Assembly: GCA_037039925.1 (NCBI GenBank)
Contig: JAXRKP010000026.1
Coordinates: 545,001 to 609,000 of the forward strand
Direction of reading: 5' to 3'
Length of the DNA stretch: 64,000 bases
From: Doris montereyensis
Lineage: Eukaryota > Mollusca > Gastropoda > Nudibranchia > Dorididae
Of the stretch, positions 12,336 through 23,692 are shown one piece after another. Each line of letters opens with the position of its first letter. The stretch's first letter is position 1. The notes under the pieces were generated by a model, which was given only the letters and a program-made list of their open reading frames with translations, was not told the origin of the DNA and searched no databases. Both the position numbers and the translations under genes were made by a program.

Positions 12336-12604
12336 GGAAAGAAGAACACAGACAAAAAAGCAGTCAAACGAAAGGAACAGGTAGTGAGTTCAAGCCTTTC
12401 ATGAGCGTCAGCAGAACGGCGATGTAGATTGTAGATCTAGAACCTACCCCACCAGAGGTGGGTTTCTCAACTAGTTATAATAACAAAAAAGAAGAAGAAG
12501 ACAACGAAGAAGAAGAAGGCCTGTCGTCCCTATAAAAGCATATATATATTATGAAATATCTACTTGCTGCTAGTGGTACCGTAGTACTAGTGGAATGTCC
12601 GTGC
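12336..12604. other. Non-coding spacer
   Basis: Includes an AAGAAG-rich stretch near 12,486-12,518. No gene seen. Confidence 0.5.
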
Positions 12605-12944
12605 ACACACTCCCACTCCCATTCCCACTCCCACTCCCATTCCCACTCCCACCCCACCCTCCCATTCCCACTCCCATTCCCCACTCCCATTCCCACATTC
12701 CCATTCCCACTCCCACCCATTCCCACTCCCATTCCCACATTCCCACTCCCACTCCCACTCCCACTCCCATTCCCACTCCCATTCCCACTCCCATTCCCAT
12801 TCCCACTCCCATTCCCACTCCCATTCCCACTCCCACTCCCATTCCCACTCCCATTCCCACTCCCATTCCCATTCCCACTCCCATTCCCACTCCCACTCCC
12901 ATTCCCACTCCCATTCCCACCCCATTCCCACTCCCACTCCCATG
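12605..12944. repeat. Hexanucleotide array (CCCACT / CCCATT)
   Basis: About 55 hexamers of two types, CCCACT and CCCATT, with occasional CCCACA. One strand is almost pure pyrimidine apart from the A of each unit. Because the period is six and neither type makes a stop in any frame, several frames are open across the whole array, giving repeat-only peptides. Confidence 0.95.
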
Positions 12945-13430
12945 CGTGTGCTATTCTTCTACTGCCTGGCAATCGGCACGTGCACTGCACACAAGACGCT
13001 AGCAGGCAGACGAAGCCTGTCACGTGATCTTGTCGTGGTTTGGTCAGCTACAGGTTGCACCCATGGGGCTGTAGATTGCAATATTGGTCCATGTATTATT
13101 GTTTTTACTATTTTTTTTGGTGTTAATTGGGTTGCTACTACATGTCGTATCCATAGGTCCAGCTTCCATTCGCAATTCTTATTTTTGGCCCATTCCTTAT
13201 CGGTATGACTAGACATTCTATAGCAACGAATTGCCCCCCCCCCCCCCGCCCTTTCTTTTGTTTTTTCTTTTGTTGTGGGTCTTAGTACGCGTTCTTCTGA
13301 CCTCGTCAGCCACACGGAACTACATAAATTATATACTTTAGTAGGGTGCCATTTCCACGGTCAGCAGTTTCGCTGTCTGTAGCGCTAGAACATTGTACAT
13401 AGCATTTTAATAACAGTTAAACGAGCACAG
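12945..13430. other. Spacer between hexamer array and LINE fossil
   Basis: Contains a poly-C run (13,233-13,248). The overlapping open frames are continuations of the array frames and show no domain I recognise. Confidence 0.5.
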
Positions 13431-14715
13431 TTATAACGTAGACGAGAGGGATGAAATTACTGATTGCGCGTTGCCTCTAATGACGGCTATTAATATGCGT
13501 TCAAATAGCCATGTAGTCTCTCGAGGGTCTTTCGTTGAATCGGTAATTTTTCCTCTCAAAGTACGCAGGAACGAGTTGGTCAGCCGGACAAGTGCTGCCA
13601 AAGTTCCAACGGCCACTGGCTGAATAATGTACCGGTCAAACAGTGATTTGTACTTTCTCAATTTGCTGTCGCCCCGGTCGAGTCCTACCGGTTCACGCTG
13701 AGATGGTACACCGGACGCGTCGAGATCTCTCTTAACGATGTCGTTTAGGGCAGCGTGACGTGGTAAGCGGCCTGAACTAAATTTACAGGATAAAGGAGGA
13801 ACCCCAAATTCATCGATCATCTTGCCACATCTACAACGTTGGGCCGCACAGAGATTTAAACCCAGGCGTTGGGCGATGCCTACACGAAGACACTCACCGC
13901 TGAGTAGAGTCCCAATGGCAGGCGAGGGGAAGATGTTGAGCCACGAACCACTGCCAGGATGAGCTGCCGCTACAAAACAAGCCAGTCGATGCTGGTCAAG
14001 TGAAGGTTTTGTAGCGGACACATTAGCCACGCAAACGATATCATCCCAACTGCGCTGTTTATGAGGATCCCTGGGGATGTCGAGATTCGTATCTAGCCAA
14101 CCAACAGAAGAATTGTTCACTCTGTTCGAATGCCAATGGGTTCAAAATGTTGGCGAGTATACTACCTACGAGTTCTTCACATGCAGCCGTTGAAGAGAGG
14201 TAGGCGGGCAGCGAAAAGTCCAGTGCCGTGCAGAGAGCGATCGCTCCGTGTTGTATTGGTAACTTTGCCTGTTTCCACCTAGTGTCATCAAAGGCAGCGT
14301 TGCATAATTGTTCTCAGCACACGAACAGAGTACTTCGTCGTACAGAGACAAGGAACCCCTTTCCTTATGGCAAGGCGGTGAGCTTCGAAGGGTGAACAAA
14401 AACTCCCTGCGAGGCAAAGCTGTTTTTTTAAGAGAAACAGGGCTTGTTGCGGTTCTAGTAGGGTTAATCTATCCGCCATGGACCTAAGTTTCGACGTCTT
14501 GAGCTCCAGATTCCTCCGGACAGCCGGGGCACAAATAGGCGAACCGAGCATCTCGGCACTGTCGGTGGGTGTAATTTTAATCGCACCCAGAACCGATTGG
14601 ATCGCATTAAGAACGGGGTGAAATGTGTCGAAGTCGAAGCCGAGGTTGATTATCCCAGATTTGGCAGGACTGACGATTAAACCAATTTCAGCAAGCGCCG
14701 GTAGGATCCTGTCTA
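13431..14715 (-). pseudogene. Non-LTR retrotransposon fossil: C-terminal RT, zinc-knuckle-like and tail region
   Basis: Minus strand, split by frame changes. The segment nearest 14.7 kb carries 'EIGLIVSPAKSGIINLGF', typical of the stretch after the YxDD box. It is followed by the RT thumb ('LGSPI', 'ALFLLKK', 14,288-14,551) and a further segment in another frame. Then a 229-codon open frame (13,431-14,120) has a Cys/His cluster 'CRCGKMIDEFGVPPLSC', 'RHAALNDIV', 'EPVGLDRGDS' and a conserved-looking tail ('RETTWLFERILIAVIRGNA'). From general memory of this LINE type, a segment between 'GLDRGDS' and 'LRKYKSLFDRY' is missing here, where a restriction-like nuclease core would lie. The RT core upstream of YxDD is gone, replaced by the 60-bp array. 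It is a dead copy. Confidence 0.8.
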
Positions 14716-16300
14716 GGTCTTGACGTCACCACCTGCAGTTGCATCATCGAGTCACCAGTCTAGGTCTTAAACTACAGTGTTGACGTCGGCACCTACAGTT
14801 GCATCATCGAGATACAAGTCTAGGTCTTGAGCTACAGTGTTGACGTCGACACCTACAGTTGCATCATCGAGATACCAGTCTAGGTCTTGAACTACAGTGT
14901 TGACGTCGGCACCTACAGTTGCATCATCGAGATACCAGTCTAGGTCTTGAACTACAGTGTTGACGTCGGCACCTACAGTTGCATCATCGAGATACCAGTC
15001 TAGGTCTTGAAATACACTGTTGACGTCGGCACCTACAGTTGCATCATCGAGATACCAGTCTAGGTCTTGAACTACAAGTGTTGACGTCACCACCTACACG
15101 AGTTTTGATTCATCGAGATACCAGTCTAGGTCTTGAACTACGAGAGTGTTGACGTCGCCACCTACAGTTGCATCGAGTCAGCAGTCTAGGTCTTGAACTA
15201 CAGTGTTGATGTCACCACCTGCAGTTGCATCATCGAAAGTCACCAGTAACTAGGTCTTGAACTAGAAGCCAGTGTTGATGTCACCACCTCCAGCCTTCAT
15301 CATTGTCACCAGTTAGGTGAAAAGAAAACTACAGTGTTGATGTCACCACCTACAGTTGCATCATTGAGATACCAGTCTAGGTCTTAAACTACAGTGTTGA
15401 CGTCACCACCTACAGTTGCATCATCGAGATATCAGTCTACGTCTTGAACTACAGTGTTGACGTCACCACCTAGTTCAGTTGCATCATCAAGTCACCTGTC
15501 TAGCGTCTTGAACTACAGTGTTGACGTCACCACCTACAGTTGCATCATCGAGTCACCTGTCTAGGTCTTGAACTACAGTGTTGACGTCACCACCTCGCCA
15601 GTTACATCATCGAGATACCAGTCTAGGTCTTGAACTACAGTGTTGACGTCACCACCTACAGTTGCATCATCGAGATACCAGTCTGAGGTCTTGAACTACA
15701 ATGTTGACGTTGGCACCTACAGTTGCATCATTGATCAGTCTAGGTCTTGAACTACAGCCTGTTCAACGTCTACAGGTCTTGAACTACAGTGTTGACGTCG
15801 CCACCTACAGTTGCATCATCGAGATACAGTCTAGGTCTTGAACTACAGTGTTGACGTTGGCACCTGACAGTTGCATCATCGATTGGATACCAGTCTGAAG
15901 GTCGCGAAGTACAGTGTTGACGTCACCACCTACAGTTGCATCATCGAGTCACCAGTCTAGGTCTTGAACTACATTGTTGACGTCGGCACCTACAGTTGCA
16001 TCATCGAGATACCAGTCTAGGTCTTGAACTACAGTGTTGACGTCACCACCTACAGTTGTATCATCGAGATACCAGTGTAGGTCTTGAACTACGGTGTTGA
16101 CGTCGGCACCTACAGTTCCATCATCGAGTCACCAGTCTAGGTCTTGAACTACAGTGTTGACGTCGGCACCTATAGTTGCATCATCGAGTCACCTGTCTAG
16201 GTCGCGAAGTACAGTGTTGACGTCACCACCTACAGTTGCATCATCGAGATACCAGTCTAGGTCTTGAACTACAGTGTTGACGTCACCACCTACAGAATTT
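14716..16300 (-). repeat. 60-bp minisatellite made from the RT YLDD box
   Basis: About 26 copies of a 60-bp unit. On the minus strand the unit encodes 20 residues, 'WYLDDATVGADVNTVVQDLD', in frame across at least 14,767-15,093. YLDD is the reverse transcriptase motif C. The array joins the LINE fossil at the place where this motif belongs: the last unit runs into 'DLDRILPALAEIG...'. The 15.1-16.3 kb part carries indels and mixed TGACGTC/ACC variants, so its frames are broken. Confidence 0.88.
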
Positions 16301-16754
16301 GAATGACACACTGAAACATTAGGTCACAGCTTGAACCTCCATAGAATAAAAGATCTAACTTGTTTGACACATAATATTATTTTTATACTGAATTGAAACT
16401 ATGTAGCTCTAGATGTAGATGTAAATTCTAGATCACCGAGGCCGAAGGCCTGCTGAATCACTAAATCCACCCGTACCGGTACCGACCCGTCTGAGTTAGC
16501 TCATTCATGAAGTCTCACTGTCCAGATCCATACTTACCCTAGACTCTACTCCAGATATTAAATCCAGCTCTAGGGCCCAGTGGTAATAACAATTTTGGTC
16601 ACGACAGGATAACACTGATGATCAGCCTGCACGGAAAAAGTTGTTTTGAGATCTTAGTTTTCAGATTATCTTTATCCACATAGATCTACGCTAACATCTA
16701 AAGTAATCCAGAGTAAGATTCTATATTCTAAATCTGGAAGATTTTGATTTAGAA
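16301..16754. other. Non-coding, no feature recognised
   Basis: Mixed sequence with several TCTAGAT-like words. No gene or element end identified. Confidence 0.5.
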
Positions 16755-16978
16755 ATGCCCTTCATGCCCTTCATGCCCTTCATGCCCTTTTATGCCTTTC
16801 ATGCCATTCATGCCATTCATGCCCTTCATGCCCTTCATGCCATTCATACCCTTTATGTTCCTTCATGCCCTTCATGCCATTCATGCCCTTCATGCCCTTT
16901 ATGCCCTTCATGCCCTTTATGCCCCTTATGTCGTTTATGCGCTTTATGGCCTTTATGCCCTTCATGCCCTTTCAATCT
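16755..16978. repeat. 9-bp tandem repeat (CCCTTCATG)
   Basis: About 24 copies of cccttcatg with cattcatg and ccctttatg variants. The open frames (MPF repeats) come from the 9-bp period. Confidence 0.93.
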
Positions 16979-17359
16979 GAAAACTCCATTTCGTGTCTTT
17001 GTTTACGTTTTGCATCCGCCATTGTTGTTTCTGGGTTTCTACATTGTAGTTGAGGACTTAGGATGGTGAGGTCGTGAGTTCCAATACTAACGGTGTTAGA
17101 TGTGTCCCTTGTGAATGACGATTGACGCGTAGTTCCACAACAATGCCCCCTCCTCTCTCCCTCCCTGCTCCTCCCCCCTGTTGGCAATTTGCTACAAGCA
17201 TTAGCTGGAAAGTAAGACCTTCAAGAGACTAGCACATTATTATCATCATTATCATCATCATTATCATCATCATTATCATCATACTAATCATCGTCGCAGT
17301 CACCATGACAAATTAAATATCCCAAGAGCTATTGTCACGCCTGACTGCCTTTTCCCCAG
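16979..17359. other. Upstream flank of SLC6 exon 1
   Basis: Holds a short ATC/ATT array (17,236-17,290) and ends in a plausible splice acceptor (pyrimidines then 'ccccag' to 17,359). I cannot tell intron from promoter here. Confidence 0.5.
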
Positions 17360-17559
17360 GTGCCCATGTTCGAGGATCGGGGGCCAAAAGCGCCATGGCC
17401 AAGCAAGCGGAGATGCAGCTGAAGGAGGAGGAGGAGGAGGAGGAAGAGGGCAGGACCAATGGACGCGCGGCATGGACTTCATCTTGTCTCTGATTGGCTA
17501 CGCTGTCGGTGTCAGCAACTTGTGGCGCTTTCCATACTTGTGTTTGCGCAATGGAGGAG
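17360..17559 (+). CDS. SLC6 transporter exon 1 (N-terminus and TM1)
   Basis: Encodes '[20 protein letters not shown]' and then '[17 protein letters not shown]'. This is the SLC6 TM1 signature, with the unwound glycine/asparagine segment that binds Na+ and substrate and the conserved WRFPY. The donor is 'gag|gtaag' (17,560), phase 1. The upstream boundary is an acceptor-like 'ccccag', so this may not be the first exon. An ATG in strong context (gccATGG, 17,395) opens a frame reading AKQAEMQLK plus a Glu run, the acidic leader one expects, but it is one base out of register with the TM1 frame. In the TM1 frame the GAG tract reads as glycines and stays open to the acceptor. Either a one-base error in the GAG tract or an upstream start exon would explain this. 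Confidence 0.88.
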
Positions 17560-17569
17560 GTAAGAAAGC

Positions 17570-17613
<44 letters not shown>

Positions 17614-17716
17614 GTTATGGGGTGATATGGTAGTAGTAGTAGTGGTGGTGGTGGTGGCGGTAGTGGTAGTATATAATATTAATGTTAATATTAGTAAAAA
17701 ATAATACTAATATTAA

Positions 17717-17793
<77 letters not shown>

Positions 17794-17874
17794 TAATGTA
17801 ATCGGTAGCAGAAGTAAAGAGAAACATGGAAGCTGATATTTAGTTGTCCCGAAAACAGCACAGAATATGACATG
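17560..17874. repeat. GT, GTG/GTA and TAA microsatellites in intron 1
   Basis: (GT)n at about 17,572-17,611, GTA/GTG triplets at 17,628-17,672, and (TAA)n at about 17,698-17,792. The TAA tract gives open frames of poly-Ile or poly-Leu on the minus strand that are artefacts. Confidence 0.93.
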
Positions 17875-18965
17875 ACTAGGTGGCACTAAAACAGCAAAGA
17901 AGAATATGACTAGATGGCACTAAAACAGCAAATGAAGAATATGACTAGATGGCACTAAAACAGCAAAGAAGAATATGACTAGATGGCACTAAAACAGCAA
18001 TGAAGAATATGACTAGATGGCACTAAAACAGCAATGAAGAATGTGACTAGATGGCACTAAAACAGCAATGAAGAATATGACTAGATGGCACTAAAACAGC
18101 AATGAAGAACATGACTAGATGGCACTAAAACAGCAATGAAGAAATGACTAGATGGCACTAAACCAGCAAAGAAGAACATGACTAGATGGCACTCAAACAG
18201 CAATGAAGAACATGACTAGATGACACTAAAACAGCAAAGAAGAATATGACTAGATGGCACTAAAACAGCAATGAAGAATATGACTAGATGGCACAAAAAC
18301 AGCAATGAAGAATATGACTAGATGGCACTAAACCAGCAAAGAAGAACATGACTAGATGGCACTAAAACAGGAATGAAGAATATGACTAGATGGCACTAAA
18401 ACAGCAATGAAGAACATGACTAGATGACACTAAAACAGCAAAGAAGAATATGACTAGATGGCACTAAAACAACAATGAAGAATATGACTAGATGACACTA
18501 AAACAGCAATGAAGGACATGATTAGATGGCACTAAAACAGCAATGAAGAGTATGACTAGATGGCACTAAAACAGCAATGAAAAATACTGACTAGATGGCA
18601 CTAAAACAGCAATGAAGAATATGACTAGATGGCACTAAAACAGCAATGAAGAACATGACTACATGGCACTAACAAAATAGCAAAGAAGAATATGACTAGA
18701 TGGCACTAAAACAGCAATGAAGAATATGACTAGATGATACTAAAACAGCAATGATGAATATAACTAGATGGCACTAAAACAGCAATGAAGAATATGACTA
18801 AATGGCACTACAACAACAATGACGAACATGACTAGATGGCACAGGAAAAAAACAGCAATGAAGAATATGACTAGATGGCACTGAAACAGCAATGAAGAAT
18901 ATGACTAGATGGCACTAAAACAACAATGACGCACATGACTATATGGTACTAAATCAGCAAAAAAA
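17875..18965. repeat. 34-bp minisatellite, subfamily 1 (intron 1)
   Basis: About 32 copies of agcaatgaagaatatgacta + gatggcactaaaac. Shares 'atgactagatg' with the array that follows. Confidence 0.95.
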
Positions 18966-21900
18966 AGACATCACTAGATAACATTAAATCAGCAAAGAAA
19001 GACATGAGCTAGATGACACTAAACAACAAGAAAGACATGACAAAATGACAGGAAGACAGGAAAAACGAACACGACTAGATGACAGGAAAATAGGAAAAAC
19101 GGACATGACTAGACGACAGGAAATCAGTAAAAACGAACAGGACTAGATGACACAGTAAAAACGAACAGGATTAAACAACAAGAAAGACATGACTAAATGA
19201 CAGGAAAAACAGTAAAAACGAACAGGACTAGATGACAGGAAAAAGTAAAAACGAACAGGACTAGATGACAGGAAAACAGTAAAAACGAACATGACTAGAT
19301 GACAGGAAAACAGTAAAAACGAACAGGACTAGATGACAGGAAAACAGTAAAAACGAACAGGACTAGACGACAGGAAAACAAGAAAAAACGAACATGACTA
19401 GATGACAGGAAAACAGTAAAAACGAACATGACTAGACGACAGGAAAACAAGAAAAAACATGACTAGATGATGGAAAACTAGTATGAAAAGAACATGACTA
19501 GACGACAGGAAAACAGTAAAAACGAACATGACTAGATGACAATAAAACAACAATGAAAAAGAACATGACTAGATGACAGGAAAACAGTAAAAACGAACAT
19601 GACTAGATGACAGGAAAACAATAAAAAGAACATGACTAGATGACAGGAAAACAGTAAAAACGAACATGACTAGATGACAGGAAAACAATAAAAAGGAACA
19701 TGACTAGATGACAGGAAAACAGTAAAAACGAACATGACTAGATGACAGGAAAACAATAAAAATGAACATGACTAGATGACAGGAAAACAATAAAAACGAA
19801 CATGACTAGATGACAGGAAAACAGTAAAAACGAACATGACTAGATGACAGGAAAATAGGAAAAACGGACATGACTAGATGACAGGAAAATAGGAAAACGA
19901 ACATGACTAGATGACAGGAAAACAATAGACTAGATGACAGGGAACATGACTAATGACAGGAAAACAATAAAAACGAAAGGACTAGATGACACTAAACAAC
20001 AAGAAAGACATGACTAAATGACAGGAAAACAGGAAAAACGAACATGACTAGATGACAGGGAAAACAGGAAAAACGAACAGGACTAGATGACAGGAAAACA
20101 ATAAAAACGAACAGGATTAGATGACAGGAAAACAGTAAAAACGAACAGGACTAGATGACAGGAAAACAGGAAAAACAACAGGAGAAAAGAAAACAGTGAA
20201 CGAAATGACAGGAAAACAGTAAAAACGAACATGACTAGACGACAGGAAAACAGTAAAAACGAACAGGACTAGATGACAGGAAAAACAGTAAAACGAAAAC
20301 GAACAGGACTAGATGACAGGAAAACAGTAAAAACGAACATGACTAGATGACAGGAAAACAGTAAAAACGAACATGACTAGATGAAAACAAACAGTAAAAA
20401 CGAACACGGACTAGATGACAGGAAAACAGTAAAAACGAACATGACTAGATGACAGGAAAACAGTAAAAACGAACATGACTAGATGACAGGAAAACAGTAA
20501 AAACGAACAGGACTAGATGACAGGAAAACAAGAAAAACGAACATGACTAGATGACAGGAAAACAGGAAAAACGAACATGACTAGACGACAGGAAAACAAG
20601 AAAAACGAACATGACTAGATGACAGGAAAACAGTAAAAATGAACATGACTAGACGACAGGAAAACAGTAAAAACGAACATGACTAGATGACAGGAAAACA
20701 GTAAAAAGAACATGACTAGACGACAGGAAAACAGTAAAAACGAACATGACTAGATGACAGGAAAACAATAAAAAGGAACATGACTAGATGACAGGAAAAC
20801 AGTAAAAACGAACATGAACATGACTAGATGACAGGAAAACAATAAAAATGAACATGACTAGATGACAGGAAAACAGTAAAAACGAACATGACTAGATGAC
20901 AGGAAAACAGTAAAAACGAACATGACTAGATGACAGGAAAAATAGGAAAAACGGACATGACTAGATGACAGGAAAACAACAAAAAACGAACATGATAGAT
21001 GACAGGAAAACAATAAAAACGAACATGACTAGATGACAGGAAAACAATAAAAACGAACATGACTAGATGACAGGAAAACAATAAAAACGAACAGGACTAG
21101 ATGACAGGAAAATAGGAAAAACGGACATGACTAGACGACAGGAAAACAGTAAAAACGAACAGGACTAGATGACACTAAACAACAATAAAAAGAACATGAC
21201 TAGACGACAGGAAAACAGGAAAAACGAACATGACTAGATGACAGGAAAACAGGAAAAACGAACAGGACTAGATGACAGGAAAACAGTAAAAACGAACAGG
21301 ACTAGATGACAGGAAAACAGGAAAAACGAACAGGACTAGATGACAGGAAAACAGTAAAAACGAACATGACTAGATGACAGGAAAAGTAAAAACGACATGA
21401 AGATGACAGGAAAACAATAAAAACGAACAGGACTAGACGACAGGAAAACAAGAAAAACGAACATGACTAGACGACAGGAAAACAGTAAAAACGGACATGA
21501 CTAGAGATGACACTAAAACAACAATGAAGATGACAGATGACAGGAAAACAGTAAAAACGAGACATGACTAGATGACAGGAAAACAGGAAAAACGAACATG
21601 ACTAGATGACAGGAAAACAGTAAAAACGAATATGACTAGATGACAGGAAAACAGTAAAAACGAACATGACTAGATGACAGGAAAACAGTAAAAAAACAAC
21701 AATGAAGAACATGACTAGATGACAGGAAAACAGTAAAAACGAACATGACTAGATGACAGGAAAACAATAAAAACGAACATGACTAGATGACAGGAAAACA
21801 GTAAAAACGAACATGACTAGATGACAGGAAAACAATAAAAACGAACATGACTAGATGACAGGAAAACAGGGAAAACGAACAGGACTAGATGACAGGAAAA

Positions 21901-22600
21901 CAGGAAAAACGAACATGACTAGATGACAAGAAAACAGGAAAAACGGACATGACTAGATGACAGGAAAACAGTAAAAACGAACATGACTAGATGACAGGAA
22001 CATGACTAGATGACAGGAAAACAGTAAAAACGAACATGACTAGATGACAGGAAAACAATAAAAACGAACATGACTAAATGACAGGAAAATAGGAAAAACG
22101 GACATGACTAGATGACAGGAAAACAGTAAAAACGAACAGGACTAGATGACACTAAAAACAGGGAAAAGACATGACTAGATGACAGGAAAACAGTAAAAAC
22201 GAACATGACTAGATGACAAGAAAACATAAAAACGACATGACTAGATGACAGGAAAACAATAAAAACGAACAGGACTAGATGACAGGAAAACAATAAAAAC
22301 GAACAGGACTAGATGACAGGAAAACAATAAAAAAACGGAACATGACTAGATAGGAAAACAGTAAAAACGAACAGGACTAGATGACAGGAAAACTAAAAAC
22401 AACATGACTAGATGACAGAAACAATAAAAAACGAACATGACTAGATGACAGGAAAACAGGAAAAACGAACATGACTAGATGACAGGAAAACAGTAAAAAC
22501 GAACAGGACTAGATGACAGGAAAACAGTAAAAACGGACATGACTAGATGACAGGAAAATAGGAAAATCGTACACGACTAGATGACACTAAAATAGCAAAG
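18966..22600. repeat. 34-bp minisatellite, subfamily 2 (intron 1)
   Basis: About 107 copies of agtaaaaacgaacatgacta + gatgacaggaaaac. A transition zone at 18.97-19.05 kb has mixed units, and isolated subfamily-1-like units recur (e.g. near 21,510 and 21,690). Both subfamilies have the same 34-bp period and probably one origin. Confidence 0.95.
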
Positions 22601-22831
22601 AATGACATATGAAACGGAAACAGCAATGAAGGACAAGACTATATGGCAAAGCCTCATGGGAATGATGAAGTGATCTCTGATTAAAGCAAGTGAGAGACGT
22701 TAAGGAAAGAATAAACTCAGTGATGTTGGGAAGACAGGAAACGTTTTTATCTGGTTACATACACGGTTAATATCGTATTGTCCATGATCTGTTCATGTGT
22801 AAACTTATTTCTTCCTCAGTTTCTTCCTCAG
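22601..22831. other. End of intron 1
   Basis: Single-copy sequence ending in a good acceptor (ttcttcctcag at 22,831). Confidence 0.6.
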
Positions 22832-22963
22832 GGGCCTTTCTGATTCCCTTCTTTTTCTTCCTGATCTTCTGTGGCATCCCCCTATTTTACCTGGAGGTGT
22901 GCCTAGGCCAGTTTTCTGGCATCAGCTCCATGTTTGTGTGGAAGATGTGTCCGCTTTTCAAAG
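22832..22963 (+). CDS. SLC6 transporter exon 2 (TM2, first intracellular loop)
   Basis: Phase-1 entry completes the NGGG of exon 1, then reads 'AFLIPFFFFLIFCGIPLFYL' and 'EVCLGQFSGISSMFVWKMCP', ending LFK plus the first base of a Gly codon. ExCLGQ and the loop before TM3 are standard SLC6 features. The donor is aaag|gtagag at 22,964. The last 67 bases of the exon and this donor are the first copy of a 78-bp tandem array running to about 23.5 kb. Donors in copies 4 and 5 (aaag|gtaaga) look stronger than the first one. Confidence 0.92.
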
Positions 22964-23500
22964 GTAGAGGTCAGGTGTGCCTGGGCCAGTTTTCTGGCAT
23001 CAGCTCCATGTTTGTGTGGAAGATGTGTTTGCTTTTCAAAGGTAGAGTTCAGGTGTGCCAGGGCCAGTTTTCTGGCATCAGCTCCATGTTTGTGTGGAAG
23101 ATGTGTTTGCTTTTCAAAGGTAAGAGGTCAGGTGTGCCAGGGCCAGTTTTCTGGCATCAGCTCCATGTTCGTGTAGAAGATGTGTTTGCTTTTCAAAGGT
23201 AAGAGGTCAGGTGTGCCTGGGCCAGTTTTCTGGCATCAGCTCCATGTTCGTGTGGAAGATGTGTTTGCTTTTCAAAGGTAGAGGTCAGGTGTGCCAGGGC
23301 CAGTTTTCTGGCATCAGCTCCATGTTCGTGTGGAGGATGTGTCTGCTTTTCAAAGGTGAGAGGTCAGGTGTGCCAGGGGCCAGTTTTCTGGCATCAGCTC
23401 CATGTTCGTGTGGAGGATGTGTCTGCTTTTCAAAGGTGAGAGGTCAGGTGTGCCTGGGCCAGTTTTCTGGCATCAGCTTCATGTTCGTATGGCTACACCT
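22897..23500 (+). repeat. 78-bp array: repeated exon 2 end plus splice donor
   Basis: Eight copies, the last cut short. Each runs from 'gtgtgcctgggccagttttc' through 'tttgtgtggaagatgtg' and 'cttttcaaag' into a GT donor and 'aggtcag'. Copies 1-3 are exactly 78 bp apart (donors at 22,964, 23,042, 23,120), so they stay in frame and repeat the same 26 residues. Later copies are 79-81 bp and lose frame. Confidence 0.95.
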
Positions 23501-23692
23501 AAGGGGCAAAATCATTTGATTCTGACCGTGAAAGCTATATGATGTACTACCCTAGTGTTGTGCACAATTTTCCCTTCAAGTAATTTTATTTTAAATGGTT
23601 GCGGATTTTATTACAATTTGTCAGAATCCCTCAGGATCTGAAATCAGTGGTTGTATTGAAGTAATGTTGTAAGACATAGAGTTCACATCATC
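23501..23692. other. Single-copy middle of intron 2
   Basis: About 190 bp of unrelated sequence between the donor array and the acceptor array. Confidence 0.6.

Noticed and set aside
12475..13023. 182-codon Gly/Ser/Asn-rich protein
   Set aside because: Entirely the hexanucleotide array. Several frames on both strands are equally open.
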